Assembly: GCA_039934635.1 (NCBI GenBank)
Contig: JBDTLT010000009.1
Span: 8,366-72,365, forward strand
Direction of reading: 5' to 3'
Length of the DNA: 64,000 nucleotides
Source: DATLFA01 sp039934635
Lineage (GTDB): Bacteria; Actinomycetota; Acidimicrobiia; Acidimicrobiales; WLNW01
Shown here: positions 41,847 to 51,065 of the stretch, piece after piece
Layout: every line of letters starts with the position of its first letter
Position numbering within the stretch: the stretch's first letter is position 1
Position numbers and translations under genes: made by a program
The notes under the pieces: model-generated
Told to the model about the DNA's origin: nothing
The model's database searches: none
Seen by the model: only the letters and a program-made list of their open reading frames with translations

Positions 41847-43043
41847 ATGGCCGACATCGAGATCCCACCGATCATCAGCGTGGACGACCACGTCGTCGAA
41901 CCCCCCGACCTCTGGACGAGCCGGCTGCCCGCCAAGTACAGAGATGTCGGCCCCCACGTGGTCTACAAACCGACCGGCAAACCGATCCTCGTCGGTGGCG
42001 GCTATATCGAAGAGCCGGGTACCGAAGGCGACCCGATCGCCTGGTGGTTCTTCGAGGACCACAAGTATTCGGTCAAGCGGCTCATCGCTGCGGCGGGGTA
42101 TTCGCCCGACGAGATCGGCCTCGAGGGCGTGACGTTCGAGGACATGCGCCCCGGCTGTTGGCAGCCAAAGGCGCGACTGGCCGACATGGACGTCAACAAT
42201 GTCGAAGCGTCGCTGTGCTTTCCCAACTACCCCCGCTTCTGCGGACAGCTCTTCAAGAACGCCAAGGACAAAGACCTCGCGCTGCTGTGCGTACAGGCCT
42301 ACAACGACTGGATGGTCGACGAATGGTGCGGCGACTCCAACGGTCGCCTCATCCCACTGTGCCTGATCCCGTTGTGGGATGTCGACCTCGCCGTCACGGA
42401 GATCTACCGCAATGCGGCGCGCGGCGTCCGTGCGGTGGCCTTCAGCGAATGCCCGGCCTGGATCGACCTGCCGTCGATCCACTCGGGCTACTGGGAGCCG
42501 TTCTGGGCCGCGTGCGCCGACACCGGCACCGTGCTGTGCATGCACATCGGCTCCGGCACCAAGACGATGACCACCAGTTCGGATGCACCCGAGGGCGTGA
42601 CGGCTACCGGCATCTTCACCAACAGCGCGATGTCGATGATCGACTTCTTGTTCTCGGGTGTATTGGTGCGCCATCCCGATCTCAAGCTGTTGTACGCCGA
42701 AGCGCAGATCGGTTGGATCCCCTACGTCGTCGAACGCATCGACGACATCTGGAACACCCATCGTGGATGGGCCCACGTGCGGGACAACACTCCCGAGCCA
42801 CCCTCGACCTACTACTACCGGCAGATGCACAGCTGCTTCTTCAAGGACTCCGTCGGGCTCGAGCTGCTCGATCGAGTCGGTGTCGACAACATCATGTTCG
42901 AGACCGACTACCCGCACCAGGACGGCACATGGCCCAACTCCAAAGAAGTCGCGCAAAAGCTCTTCGGCCATCTCGACGCCGCCACCACACGCAAGATCGT
43001 CCGGGGTAACGCGGTGCGATTGTTCGGTCTCGACGCGAAATAA
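41847..43043 (+). CDS. ACMSD-type amidohydrolase (paralog 2)
   Basis: The 398-residue protein starts at ATG 41847 behind GGGGGA. ISVDDHVVEPPDLW holds His15 and Glu18, MHIGSGTKT a later metal His, and MFETDYPHQDGTWP the acidic residue. It shares long near-identical blocks with the protein at 35294 (ISVDDHVVEPPDLW, LLCVQAYNDW, LIPLWD), so the two are recent paralogs. An MFS transporter follows after 6 bases, suggesting uptake or export of its substrate or product. Reaction: hydrolysis or decarboxylation; substrate unknown. Confidence 0.9.
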   Translation: MADIEIPPIISVDDHVVEPPDLWTSRLPAKYRDVGPHVVYKPTGKPILVGGGYIEEPGTEGDPIAWWFFEDHKYSVKRLIAAAGYSPDEIGLEGVTFEDMRPGCWQPKARLADMDVNNVEASLCFPNYPRFCGQLFKNAKDKDLALLCVQAYNDWMVDEWCGDSNGRLIPLCLIPLWDVDLAVTEIYRNAARGVRAVAFSECPAWIDLPSIHSGYWEPFWAACADTGTVLCMHIGSGTKTMTTSSDAPEGVTATGIFTNSAMSMIDFLFSGVLVRHPDLKLLYAEAQIGWIPYVVERIDDIWNTHRGWAHVRDNTPEPPSTYYYRQMHSCFFKDSVGLELLDRVGVDNIMFETDYPHQDGTWPNSKEVAQKLFGHLDAATTRKIVRGNAVRLFGLDAK

Positions 43044-43049
43044 CGCTTC

Positions 43050-44594
43050 GTGCAGATAGAGCAGGCGCCGACGGGAAGCGGTCTCGCGCCCAAACAGATC
43101 CACATCTTGATGATCGCGGTCATGACCGGGATGTTCCTCTCCGCGCTCGACGCGACGATCGTGCAGACCGCCATCCCCACGATCGTGGGCGATCTCGGCA
43201 ACTTGTCGCAGGCACCATGGATCGCAGTGTCGTATCTGCTGACGCAGACGATCTCGACACCGATCATCGGCAAGCTGTCCGACATCTACGGTCGCAAGCG
43301 CGTCTTCCAGATCAACATCGCCTTGTTCATCGCGTCATCCGTGCTCGCCGCCCTGTCGCAGAACATGTGGCAACTCGTGCTCTTCCGGGCGATACAGGGT
43401 CTCGGCGCGGGCGGGCTCAACACGCTGCCGATGGCGATCGTCGGTGACGTGCTCCCACCGGCCGAGCGGGCCAAGTACCAGGGCTACATATCCGGCACTT
43501 TCATGCTCGCGGCCCTCATGGGCCCACTGGCGGGCGGCTTCTTCGTCGATCATCTCAATTGGCGGTGGGTGTTCCTCGTCAATCTCCCGATCGGCGCCGC
43601 GTCGATGACAGCAGTGCAGCGCTATCTGCATGTCGAGCGGGTGGCGACACGCCGAGCCATCGACTATTTCGGTGCCACCGCACTGGTCATCGCCACGACT
43701 CCGCTCGCCTTCTCGCTGCTGTGGGCGGGCGAGAAATACGGTTGGGGCAGCGCCGTGACGCTTGCGTTGTTCGCCATTTCTGCCATAGGCACCCTGCTGT
43801 TCGTGCTCATCGAGTTGCAAGCCGAAGAGCCCATCCTGCCGATGACATTGTTCAGCAACCAGATCGTGCGGACCACGATGGTCGGCGGTTTCATCATCGG
43901 CGTCGCCATGTATTCGATGAACAGTTACACGGGCGTGTTCCTGCAAGTCGTCGACGGCGTGAGCGCCACGAAGTCGGGTTTGTTCATGCTGCCGATGATG
44001 ATCGCGGTGACCACCGCGTCGATCACGTCAGGCCGGCTCATCGCCCGCACCGGCAACTACAAGCCGTATCCGATCTGCGGGGTCGCGATCATGTTGGTCG
44101 CCGCGGTCTTGTTGAGCACCATGGACGTTCACACCACTCGCTGGGGAGTCGCGGTGCGGGTAATGATCGCCGGTCTCGGCATGGGACAGATCGGCCCGTC
44201 GCTCACGATCATCGTGCAGAACGCGGTCGACTACCGAGACCTTGGTGTCGCGACCGCCGGATTCGCCTTCGTTCGCTCACTGGGTGGTTCGGTCGGCTCG
44301 GCCGTGATCGGCGCGGTGTACTCGCACCGAGTTGATCGACTGATTCCCAAGTACGTCGGACAAGAGAACATCGATCGACTACCCGACACCGCGGCACTGC
44401 GCGGACGGCCGTCGACGATCCGCGGCTTGCCGGAACCAGTGCGTACCGGCGTACGCCGCGCGTTCGCTGACGCGGTGACCGGATCGACGCGCGTGGTGAT
44501 CCCCGTTTTGGTCGTGACGCTGGTCGTGTTCTCGATGATCCCGAAGGTGCCGCTCAAGCGCAGCTTCGACAAACAACCCGTCGCCGTCGAATAA
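43050..44594 (+). CDS. MFS transporter, DHA2 (EmrB/QacA) family
   Basis: The 514-residue membrane protein starts at GTG 43050. It has DATIVQTAIPTIV in helix 1, KLSDIYGRKRVF (motif A), RAIQGLGAGGLNTLPM (motif B) and MGPLAGGFF in the position of motif C. Fourteen helices are expected, typical of proton-driven exporters. It is only 6 bases after the amidohydrolase stop and clearly in its operon. Two small hairpins follow the stop. Confidence 0.93.
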   Translation: MQIEQAPTGSGLAPKQIHILMIAVMTGMFLSALDATIVQTAIPTIVGDLGNLSQAPWIAVSYLLTQTISTPIIGKLSDIYGRKRVFQINIALFIASSVLAALSQNMWQLVLFRAIQGLGAGGLNTLPMAIVGDVLPPAERAKYQGYISGTFMLAALMGPLAGGFFVDHLNWRWVFLVNLPIGAASMTAVQRYLHVERVATRRAIDYFGATALVIATTPLAFSLLWAGEKYGWGSAVTLALFAISAIGTLLFVLIELQAEEPILPMTLFSNQIVRTTMVGGFIIGVAMYSMNSYTGVFLQVVDGVSATKSGLFMLPMMIAVTTASITSGRLIARTGNYKPYPICGVAIMLVAAVLLSTMDVHTTRWGVAVRVMIAGLGMGQIGPSLTIIVQNAVDYRDLGVATAGFAFVRSLGGSVGSAVIGAVYSHRVDRLIPKYVGQENIDRLPDTAALRGRPSTIRGLPEPVRTGVRRAFADAVTGSTRVVIPVLVVTLVVFSMIPKVPLKRSFDKQPVAVE

Positions 44595-44604
44595 CGCCTT
44601 CTTG

Positions 44605-44640
44605 TGCGGCTCCGCCGCAACGGACTGGCGGCTTCGCCGC
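44605..44640. terminator. tandem GC hairpins after the MFS gene
   Basis: TGCGGC-TCC-GCCGCA (44605-44619) and GCGGC-TTC-GCCGC (44628-44640) are two tight hairpins between the convergent MFS and SDR genes. They are the likely bidirectional terminator. No T-run follows, as is common in high-GC actinobacteria. Confidence 0.55.
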
Positions 44641-44679
44641 GGAACTGACGATGCCGTCAACTGAGTTGCAGGGGAAGTC

Positions 44680-45447
44680 TCAGCCCGTCATCAATCTTGA
44701 AAAGGCGGCGCGTTGCGCGGCGATGCGGGTCGGGTCGGCTGGCACCGCGCTGCTTCGTTCGAGCACCACGCGGGCGATCTTGCCGCCCCCCACGGTGAAT
44801 GCCTCGCCGGTGATCGCACACTGCTCGTGGCACAGCCACGCCACTGCTGCCGCCGCCTCACCTGCCGGGGGCGCGGTGCTGCCCTCGCGCGCCAGGCGCG
44901 TCGAACCCCACGGCAACACGCAATTGAGGTGGATGCCGTGCGGCTCGCCTTCGATCGCGAGCGTCTTGGTCATCGCGAACACCGCGCCCTTGGCCGCGAC
45001 ATAGTGTGCGCGCCCGGCGATGCCGAAGATGCCGCCCGACGCCGTCGTCACGATGCGGCCGTAGTGGGCCGCCGTCATGAGAGACCACGCGGCCCGCACG
45101 ACATGAAACGTGCTCGTGAGGTTGTGGCGCAACGCGTCATCGAATTCAGATGTGGTCATCTCGGCGAAGTCGCGGTGCCACGAGACGCCGGCATTCGCAA
45201 CGAGGACATCGATCGGGCCGGCTTGCTCGATGACCGATCGAGCGCCGGCCTCGCTCGATATGTCCGCCGCGATGGCCATCACGCCGAGCTCCACCGCAGT
45301 TGCGTGGACCGCATCGTGATCGATGTCGTTGAGAATCACACGGGCACCGCGTGCGGCCAGTAGTTCGGCATAGGCGCGCCCGAGACCGCGCGCCGCGCCG
45401 GTGACGAGCGCGGCGCGGCCGTCGAAGCGCGGCTCGTCTTCGGTCAT
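44680..45447 (-). CDS. short-chain dehydrogenase/reductase (SDR)
   Basis: The 255-residue protein starts at ATG 45447, overlapping the amidohydrolase stop by four bases. It has TGAARGLG cofactor loop, NDIDHDA after beta-2 (NAD preference), ANAG, catalytic Ser in TTASGGIFG and YVAAKGAV as YxxxK. The N-terminal residues upstream of this ATG in the same frame are a shadow. It is last in the operon crotonase, P450, amidohydrolase, SDR. Confidence 0.92.
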   Translation of the reverse strand: MTEDEPRFDGRAALVTGAARGLGRAYAELLAARGARVILNDIDHDAVHATAVELGVMAIAADISSEAGARSVIEQAGPIDVLVANAGVSWHRDFAEMTTSEFDDALRHNLTSTFHVVRAAWSLMTAAHYGRIVTTASGGIFGIAGRAHYVAAKGAVFAMTKTLAIEGEPHGIHLNCVLPWGSTRLAREGSTAPPAGEAAAAVAWLCHEQCAITGEAFTVGGGKIARVVLERSSAVPADPTRIAAQRAAFSRLMTG

Positions 45448-46577
45448 CGAGGATCGATCTGGTAGAGCAGCGCGGCGTTGTCGGTCGCGATGCGTTGCCG
45501 CGCCGTAGCATCGAGCAAGGCAGTGCGATCGGCGAACACTTCGCGTGAACGCGGGAACAGGCCTTCGCTGTGCGGATAGTCGGAGCCCCACAGGATGCGA
45601 TCGCTGCCGACTGCCTGCGCGACCGCCGCGGCCGACGGATCTTCGCAGAACTGCGCCCAAACGTTGTTACGCACGAAGTCGCTCGGCAACGTGCCCGCCG
45701 CGAAACGGTGACCCTTGGTGGCCCGCTGCGTGTACGTGTAGTCCATGCGTTCGACGAAGAACGGCAGCCAACCCACTTCGTGTTCGGCGGAGACGATGCG
45801 CAGGCCGGGAAACCGCTCGAACACACCCGAGAAGATGATGTCGCCGAGTGCCTGGCGCACCCAATGGTCGGCGGTCGCGAAGGCGGTCTGCGCCGGCTTG
45901 GCCGATGCAGACTGCGCGCCCGGGATCACCGGCGCAGCTTGACGGTCGGGATTCGCCCGATAGGTGCCGATGTGCAACGACAACGGCACATCGAGCGCGG
46001 CCGCCACCGCCCACAGTCGATCGAACGACGGATCCGCGTACGTGCGGCCCCCCGGGAGCCCGACAGGGATAAGCCCGGCCGCCAACCCGCGGAGCACCGC
46101 GCGCTCGAGCTCGGCTGCCGCGGTCTCGATGTCGTCGACGTTGAGCGCGGCCACGCCTCGCAGCCGTTGTGGCTGCGCGGCCGTGAACTCGGCCAACCAG
46201 TCGTTGTACGCCCGGCAGGTGGCGTCGACGAGCACGGTGTTGCGCACGGCGTAGTGCTGCATCTGCTGCGTGGGATAAAGGACCGATGCGGTCACGCCGT
46301 CGGTGAGGTTCTCGTCGACGTAAAGATCGGGGTCGTAGGCGCCGGCACGCACGTTCTCGAAGCGATCCGCCAGCACGAGGGCGTCGGGATCAGCGAAGCG
46401 AACGCCCGCCTGCGTGCCACCGGCGAACGAGTTCGTGCGATGGCCGTCCACATACCACCAGTCGTTGCCGTCGTCGTCGCGACGTACCTGTGGAGCACGC
46501 TCGCCCCACTCGTTCTGCAGCCGCTGGGTCCAGACATCGGGCGGCTCGATGACGTGCGAGTCAGCCGAGATCATCAC
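45444..46577 (-). CDS. ACMSD-type amidohydrolase (paralog 3)
   Basis: The 377-residue protein has SADSHVIEPPDVW (metal His8 and Glu11), LSLHIGTYR (second metal His) and LWGSDYPHSEG (acidic residue), the pattern of amidohydrolase-2/ACMSD proteins. It is clearly diverged from the 35294 and 41847 pair. Its start overlaps the P450 gene by 17 bases and its end overlaps the SDR start by 4, so all are coupled. A role after P450 oxidation, for example hydrolysis or decarboxylation, is inferred. Confidence 0.9.
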   Translation of the reverse strand: MMISADSHVIEPPDVWTQRLQNEWGERAPQVRRDDDGNDWWYVDGHRTNSFAGGTQAGVRFADPDALVLADRFENVRAGAYDPDLYVDENLTDGVTASVLYPTQQMQHYAVRNTVLVDATCRAYNDWLAEFTAAQPQRLRGVAALNVDDIETAAAELERAVLRGLAAGLIPVGLPGGRTYADPSFDRLWAVAAALDVPLSLHIGTYRANPDRQAAPVIPGAQSASAKPAQTAFATADHWVRQALGDIIFSGVFERFPGLRIVSAEHEVGWLPFFVERMDYTYTQRATKGHRFAAGTLPSDFVRNNVWAQFCEDPSAAAVAQAVGSDRILWGSDYPHSEGLFPRSREVFADRTALLDATARQRIATDNAALLYQIDPR

Positions 46578-47775
46578 GAGGCCGAGCCACGAAACGCACC
46601 CGCAGTTCTTCGAACTTCTCGGCCGGTCCGAACGGTTCGCGACGGATCGGATCGGTTGTCACTTCGAGATCGCCGCACCGGCGCACCATGATCGGGATCG
46701 CCTCGGTGAGGTTCGCCCGCGCCAGCGCCTGGCCGAGACAGAAGTGGGGACCGTGGCCGAACGCGGCGTGACGATGATCGCCACGGCGAACGTCGAAGCG
46801 ATGCGGATCGGCAAAGCGGGCCGGGTCGCGATTGGCCGCCTGTCGCGACACCAAGATCGTGTCGTCGACATCGAGATGTAGGCCGATGACATCGACCGGT
46901 GCGAGTGCCTTGCGCCGCGTGGAACGAAACGGCGGCGCGTAACGCAGGCACTCTTCGACGGCGTCGCGGTCGATCGACGGGTCGTCGTGCACGATCTGCG
47001 CTTGGTCGGGATGAGCAGAGAACAAGTAGGCGGCGTTGGAGATCGCGGCTTCGCTCGAGCCGACGGCGCCACCGATGATGTTGACCACCATCGCCAGCAG
47101 TTCATCGGGGGTCAGGCGGTCGCCTGCTTCTTCGACGTGCACGAGTGCCGACACGAGGTCGTCGCCCGGGTCGCGGCGTCGGCGCTGTACGAGCCGATCG
47201 ACGTATCCGTACAGCGCGACGATGCCATCATTGGCGCGCTGTTTGCGCTCGTCGGTCATCGGCCAGGCGAAGCCCTCGTCGGTGCCGACCATGAACGCCT
47301 GTATCTCGTCGCGATCGTGCTCGTCGATCCCGAGGAAGACGCAAATGCCATAGAGCGGAATGTCGTGGGCGTAATCGGCTATGACGTCCATCTCGCCCGC
47401 GCCGGCCACCGCATCGAGCAGCCGGTGCGCGTGCTCGCGCACGAGCGGCCGCACCCGCTGAACCTGCCGGGGCGTGAACGCCCGACCGACGAGCGCGCGT
47501 AGGCGCGTGTGATCGTCGCCCGGTTGCGCGTTGAGCGACAGACGCCGCCACTCACGGAACGGGCCCTCGGTGATACCGAGCCGATCGAGTGCATCGAGCC
47601 CGAGCGGTGCCATCGCGGGATGGCCCGACACGGTCTCGAGATCGTCGATCGACAACGTGACGGGCTCACCGGATTCGCTGACCGCGGTGCGTCCGCGCGC
47701 GCGTGCTTCGTCGAGCACCGGATACGGGTCTTGCCAGAACGCCGCACTGCGCAACGGCAAGGTCATCCGTGCCAT
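46561..47775 (-). CDS. cytochrome P450 with unusual I-helix motif
   Basis: The 404-residue protein starts at ATG 47775, 2 bases after the crotonase stop. Haem motif: FGHGPHFCLGQALAR. K-helix ExxR: ECLR. The I-helix segment aligned on the shared PDQ end reads GAVGS where most P450s have A/G-G-x-D/E-T, so the acid is Gly and the Thr is Ser. Oxygen activation may therefore differ from the usual acid-alcohol mechanism. An extended upstream frame is excluded because it lies antisense-free inside the crotonase in another phase. The substrate is unknown; the coupled amidohydrolase and SDR suggest a multi-step degradation. Confidence 0.92.
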   Translation of the reverse strand: MARMTLPLRSAAFWQDPYPVLDEARARGRTAVSESGEPVTLSIDDLETVSGHPAMAPLGLDALDRLGITEGPFREWRRLSLNAQPGDDHTRLRALVGRAFTPRQVQRVRPLVREHAHRLLDAVAGAGEMDVIADYAHDIPLYGICVFLGIDEHDRDEIQAFMVGTDEGFAWPMTDERKQRANDGIVALYGYVDRLVQRRRRDPGDDLVSALVHVEEAGDRLTPDELLAMVVNIIGGAVGSSEAAISNAAYLFSAHPDQAQIVHDDPSIDRDAVEECLRYAPPFRSTRRKALAPVDVIGLHLDVDDTILVSRQAANRDPARFADPHRFDVRRGDHRHAAFGHGPHFCLGQALARANLTEAIPIMVRRCGDLEVTTDPIRREPFGPAEKFEELRVRFVARPRDDLG

Positions 47776-47777
47776 GG

Positions 47778-48590
47778 TCACCGATTGTGATACGAGGGAT
47801 CGCGTCCCTCGGCCTTGGCCGCCTTGAACTCGCGGTAGTCGTCGGAGTGGTAGATCTGCGCTTCGAGGAGTGCCTCTTCTTCGATTGACTGCTGCACGAG
47901 GTGCGTAGCGATACGGCTCAGGTCGCGGCGGAACAGTTTGACGCTGAATGCCGGCAACTTGGCGATCTTGTGGGCCATCTCGAGCGCGGTGGCGTCGAGC
48001 TCGTCGTCGGTGACGACCCTCGACACGATGCCGTGCGCGAGTGCCTCGTGGGCCTCCATCACGCGGCCGGTGAGGGCCATGTCCGCGGCCAGCCCGTGGC
48101 CGGCAATCTGGAACAGGCGTGCGACGCCACCGGAGTCGGGGACCACACCGTGCATCAACTCGGGCAACCACAGCTTGGCCGTCTCGCCGGCGATGCGAAG
48201 GTCGCACAAGAGCGCCCGCTCGAACATGCCACCGATGACCCAGCCTTTGAGCGACACGATGATCGGTGCCGGGCAACTGAACAGCATTTGCGTCCACCCA
48301 TGACCGCGCTCGATGTGCTGCAGATGGCTCATGCCGCCGTCGCGGGCACCGCCGAGCTCGCGCAGATCGCGCCCCGAGGAGAACGATTTGCCATTGCCGC
48401 GCCAGATCACACAACGGATGTCGTCGCGCAGGTGAAGCTCGTAGAAAACCTCCCACAGCCGTCGATTGAAGGCGTCGGAGGCGGCGTTGTGGACCTCGGG
48501 TCGATTGTTACTGATGATCGCTACCGGCCCGTCGAAATCGAGGAGCACGGGCGGTGGCGGCAATTCGTCTTGCTTCGTTGGCGGCATCAT
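47778..48590 (-). CDS. enoyl-CoA hydratase/isomerase (crotonase) family protein
   Basis: The 270-residue protein has RPEVHNAAS, GKSFSSGRDL and GWVIGGMFERALLC (oxyanion-hole blocks). Both catalytic-glutamate positions appear occupied: Glu124 in MFERAL and Glu144 in LPELMHG. It therefore could be a real hydratase, unlike the crotonase at 25538. It is first in a coupled four-gene operon. Adjacent Met codons make the start ambiguous by one residue. Confidence 0.9.
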   Translation of the reverse strand: MMPPTKQDELPPPPVLLDFDGPVAIISNNRPEVHNAASDAFNRRLWEVFYELHLRDDIRCVIWRGNGKSFSSGRDLRELGGARDGGMSHLQHIERGHGWTQMLFSCPAPIIVSLKGWVIGGMFERALLCDLRIAGETAKLWLPELMHGVVPDSGGVARLFQIAGHGLAADMALTGRVMEAHEALAHGIVSRVVTDDELDATALEMAHKIAKLPAFSVKLFRRDLSRIATHLVQQSIEEEALLEAQIYHSDDYREFKAAKAEGRDPSYHNR

Positions 48591-48686
48591 TCCTCCGAAC
48601 CCCGATCGACGTTACCGGAATCGCATTACACGAACGAGCCGTCGACGACTCCTGCCTGATTGCCGCCACGCGCTAGAAACACCCGG

Positions 48687-51020
48687 ATGCGCAATCGGCT
48701 GGCGGTGGTACTGGGGCCGATCTTCGCGCTCACCGGGTTCTCTGCGCTCACGTTGCAGGTCGTGTGGCAGCGAGTCATCTCCCTGCATTCGGGCGTCGAT
48801 CTGGCCTCGACCACGACGGTGGTCGCCGCATTCCTGGCCGGGTTGGGCTTCGGCAGCTTGTTGGGCGGATGGCTGGCCGACCGGCTCGGCCCCCGCCGTT
48901 CACTGATCGGCTTTGCGCTCGCCAACGTCGGCATCGGTGTCTTCGCGTGGATCAGCCTGTTGCTCTTCTACGACCTCTACCGCGAACTCGTGCCGCACCT
49001 CTCGAGCACCTTCGCGTCGTTCTGTTTCAACACCGCGATCCTTCTGGTGCCGACGACGTTGATGGGTCTGTCACTGCCACTCGTGGCGCGGGCGGTCACA
49101 TCGACCGTCACCGACGCCGGCCCGTTGATCGGACGCATGTACGGCGTCAACACCATCGGTGCGGGTGCCGGCGCGGCCGTGGCCGGTTGGTACCTGCTCG
49201 GCACCTACGGCTTCGAGAACACCACGCGCATCGCGGGCACACTCAACGTGATCGCCGCGTTGTTGATCTACCTCGTGTATCGAGCCGCGGCGACAACATC
49301 GGCCGCAAGCGCGGGCGAACCTGTCGCCGCCGCAGTGATGACCGCGGCGCCCGCCGGCGGCAAGCGCGTCAGTGGAGGCGCGGGGCGCGAGCGCGTCTGG
49401 CCGTGGTTCGCCATCTACGGTCTCACCGGCGCCGTTGCGCTCGGGTTCGAGCAGTTGTTCTTCCGTGTCATCGACGCCGAGATGCGCTCCAACTCCTACA
49501 GCTTCGCCCACGTGCTCATGCTGTACCTCTTGCTCTTCGGCGTCGGCGCCGCGGTCGGGTCACGCCTGTTGCGACGCGGTGGCGATCCTCGCCGGTGGTT
49601 TCTCTGGATGCAGTTCGCGGTCGGCATCACCGCGCTTCTCGCGATTGTCATCCTCGTGCGGGTCCTCCCCCTGTCGGGGTATCTCGACGAGCAGCTGCGC
49701 AACTACTTCGCCGGCGAGGGCTACAACAGCGGCTTCGGCACCATCGACACCGTCAAAGACTGGGCAACGGTGGTCGGCGTCTACGGCGCGATCCCACTCG
49801 GGCTGATGGGTGCGCCGGTCTTGCTGATGGGCATGTCGTTCCCGTTCGTGCAAGCGATGGTCTCCGATCACGTCGATTCGCTCGGGCGCCGTACCGGCAC
49901 GCTCATGTTCGCCAACATCGTGGGCAACGTCGTCGGCACGCTGCTCACCGGCTTCGTCCTCATCGACGTTTTCGGCACGGCGGGCACGTATCGCTTGTTG
50001 ACGCTCGCGCTCGGCGTCGCCGGCGTCGCTGCCGCGTTGCTGACCGCACGACCCCGACGCGTCGCCGCAATGGCGTTGGTCGTCGTGTTGCTCGCCAGTG
50101 TCGTCGGGCTCTCTCCGTCGAATCATCGCCTCTGGGCCTTCATGCAGGGGGCCGACAACGACGAGGTGTTGATCGCCGAAGACCACGCGTGCGCCGCCAC
50201 GGTCAAGTTCGAGGGCGAAAGGGCGCTGCTCTACATCAACGCGTCGATCCAGAACGCGCATCCCTTCGACGACTTCCACGTGTTGATAGGGCTCGTGCCC
50301 GCATTGGCGCACCCGGATCCCGAGAGGGCGCTCGCGATCGGCCTCGGTATCGGATCGACCACCTACGGCATGTTGCGAGACCCACGCCTCGACGAGGTCG
50401 AAACGGTCGAGTTGTGCGGCGGTGAGTACGACCTCATCCATCAACTCGCCGCGCGGGGCCGCACCGAGTTCTCCCTCATGCTCGACGATCCTCGCTACAT
50501 CCAGGGCGTCGGTGACGGCCGCAAGTTCCTCCTCGAGCGCGACGATCGCTACGACATCATCACCGTCGACACGCTGCGCCCCACCTCGGCTTTCAGCGGC
50601 AGCCTGTATTCACGCGAGTTCTACGAATTGATCAACACGCACCTCAACGACGACGGCATCGTTGCGCAGTGGGTCCCCACGCCGCGCGTCGCGAACACCG
50701 CGTCGCAGGTCTTCCCGTACGTCATCGCGTTCCGCGTCGACGACTACGACGAAGGATCCGTGTTCTTCGTCGGTAGCCGCTCGCCCATCGTGCTCGACCG
50801 ATCGGCGATGATCAGTCGACTCGCGGCCGCGGCCCCCGGTTCGTTCACCGACGAGCAGCGGGGACGCCTCGAGCAGTTCATCGCCGCTGCGCCCACCTTC
50901 TGCTACACGAACGGCGCCGTCCTGACCGGCGTGGCGAGCGATCAAGAGAATCTCGACCTGCGTCCTCGCGACGAGTACTTCATCAACAACGACGCGGCAA
51001 CCACTCTGCCCAAGTGCTGA
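48687..51020 (+). CDS. fused MFS-like membrane domain and spermidine synthase-like domain
   Basis: The 777-residue protein begins with about twelve hydrophobic helices (residues 1-480; LAGLGFGSLLGGWLADRLG is the MFS-like loop). A polyamine-synthase-type Rossmann domain follows (residues 530-770). The AdoMet loop is GLGIGSTTYGM, then VELCGGEYDLI and YDIITVDTLRP. The motif GGGDG of true spermidine synthases is replaced by GLGIG, so substrate and reaction are doubtful. Related membrane-fused proteins are common and uncharacterised. The ATG 48687 is preferred to a TTG 27 bases upstream. Confidence 0.88.
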   Translation: MRNRLAVVLGPIFALTGFSALTLQVVWQRVISLHSGVDLASTTTVVAAFLAGLGFGSLLGGWLADRLGPRRSLIGFALANVGIGVFAWISLLLFYDLYRELVPHLSSTFASFCFNTAILLVPTTLMGLSLPLVARAVTSTVTDAGPLIGRMYGVNTIGAGAGAAVAGWYLLGTYGFENTTRIAGTLNVIAALLIYLVYRAAATTSAASAGEPVAAAVMTAAPAGGKRVSGGAGRERVWPWFAIYGLTGAVALGFEQLFFRVIDAEMRSNSYSFAHVLMLYLLLFGVGAAVGSRLLRRGGDPRRWFLWMQFAVGITALLAIVILVRVLPLSGYLDEQLRNYFAGEGYNSGFGTIDTVKDWATVVGVYGAIPLGLMGAPVLLMGMSFPFVQAMVSDHVDSLGRRTGTLMFANIVGNVVGTLLTGFVLIDVFGTAGTYRLLTLALGVAGVAAALLTARPRRVAAMALVVVLLASVVGLSPSNHRLWAFMQGADNDEVLIAEDHACAATVKFEGERALLYINASIQNAHPFDDFHVLIGLVPALAHPDPERALAIGLGIGSTTYGMLRDPRLDEVETVELCGGEYDLIHQLAARGRTEFSLMLDDPRYIQGVGDGRKFLLERDDRYDIITVDTLRPTSAFSGSLYSREFYELINTHLNDDGIVAQWVPTPRVANTASQVFPYVIAFRVDDYDEGSVFFVGSRSPIVLDRSAMISRLAAAAPGSFTDEQRGRLEQFIAAAPTFCYTNGAVLTGVASDQENLDLRPRDEYFINNDAATTLPKC

Positions 51021-51065
51021 AGGCTGCTACGTTCTCTTGATAATTCGGTGACCTTCGGAGGGGCT

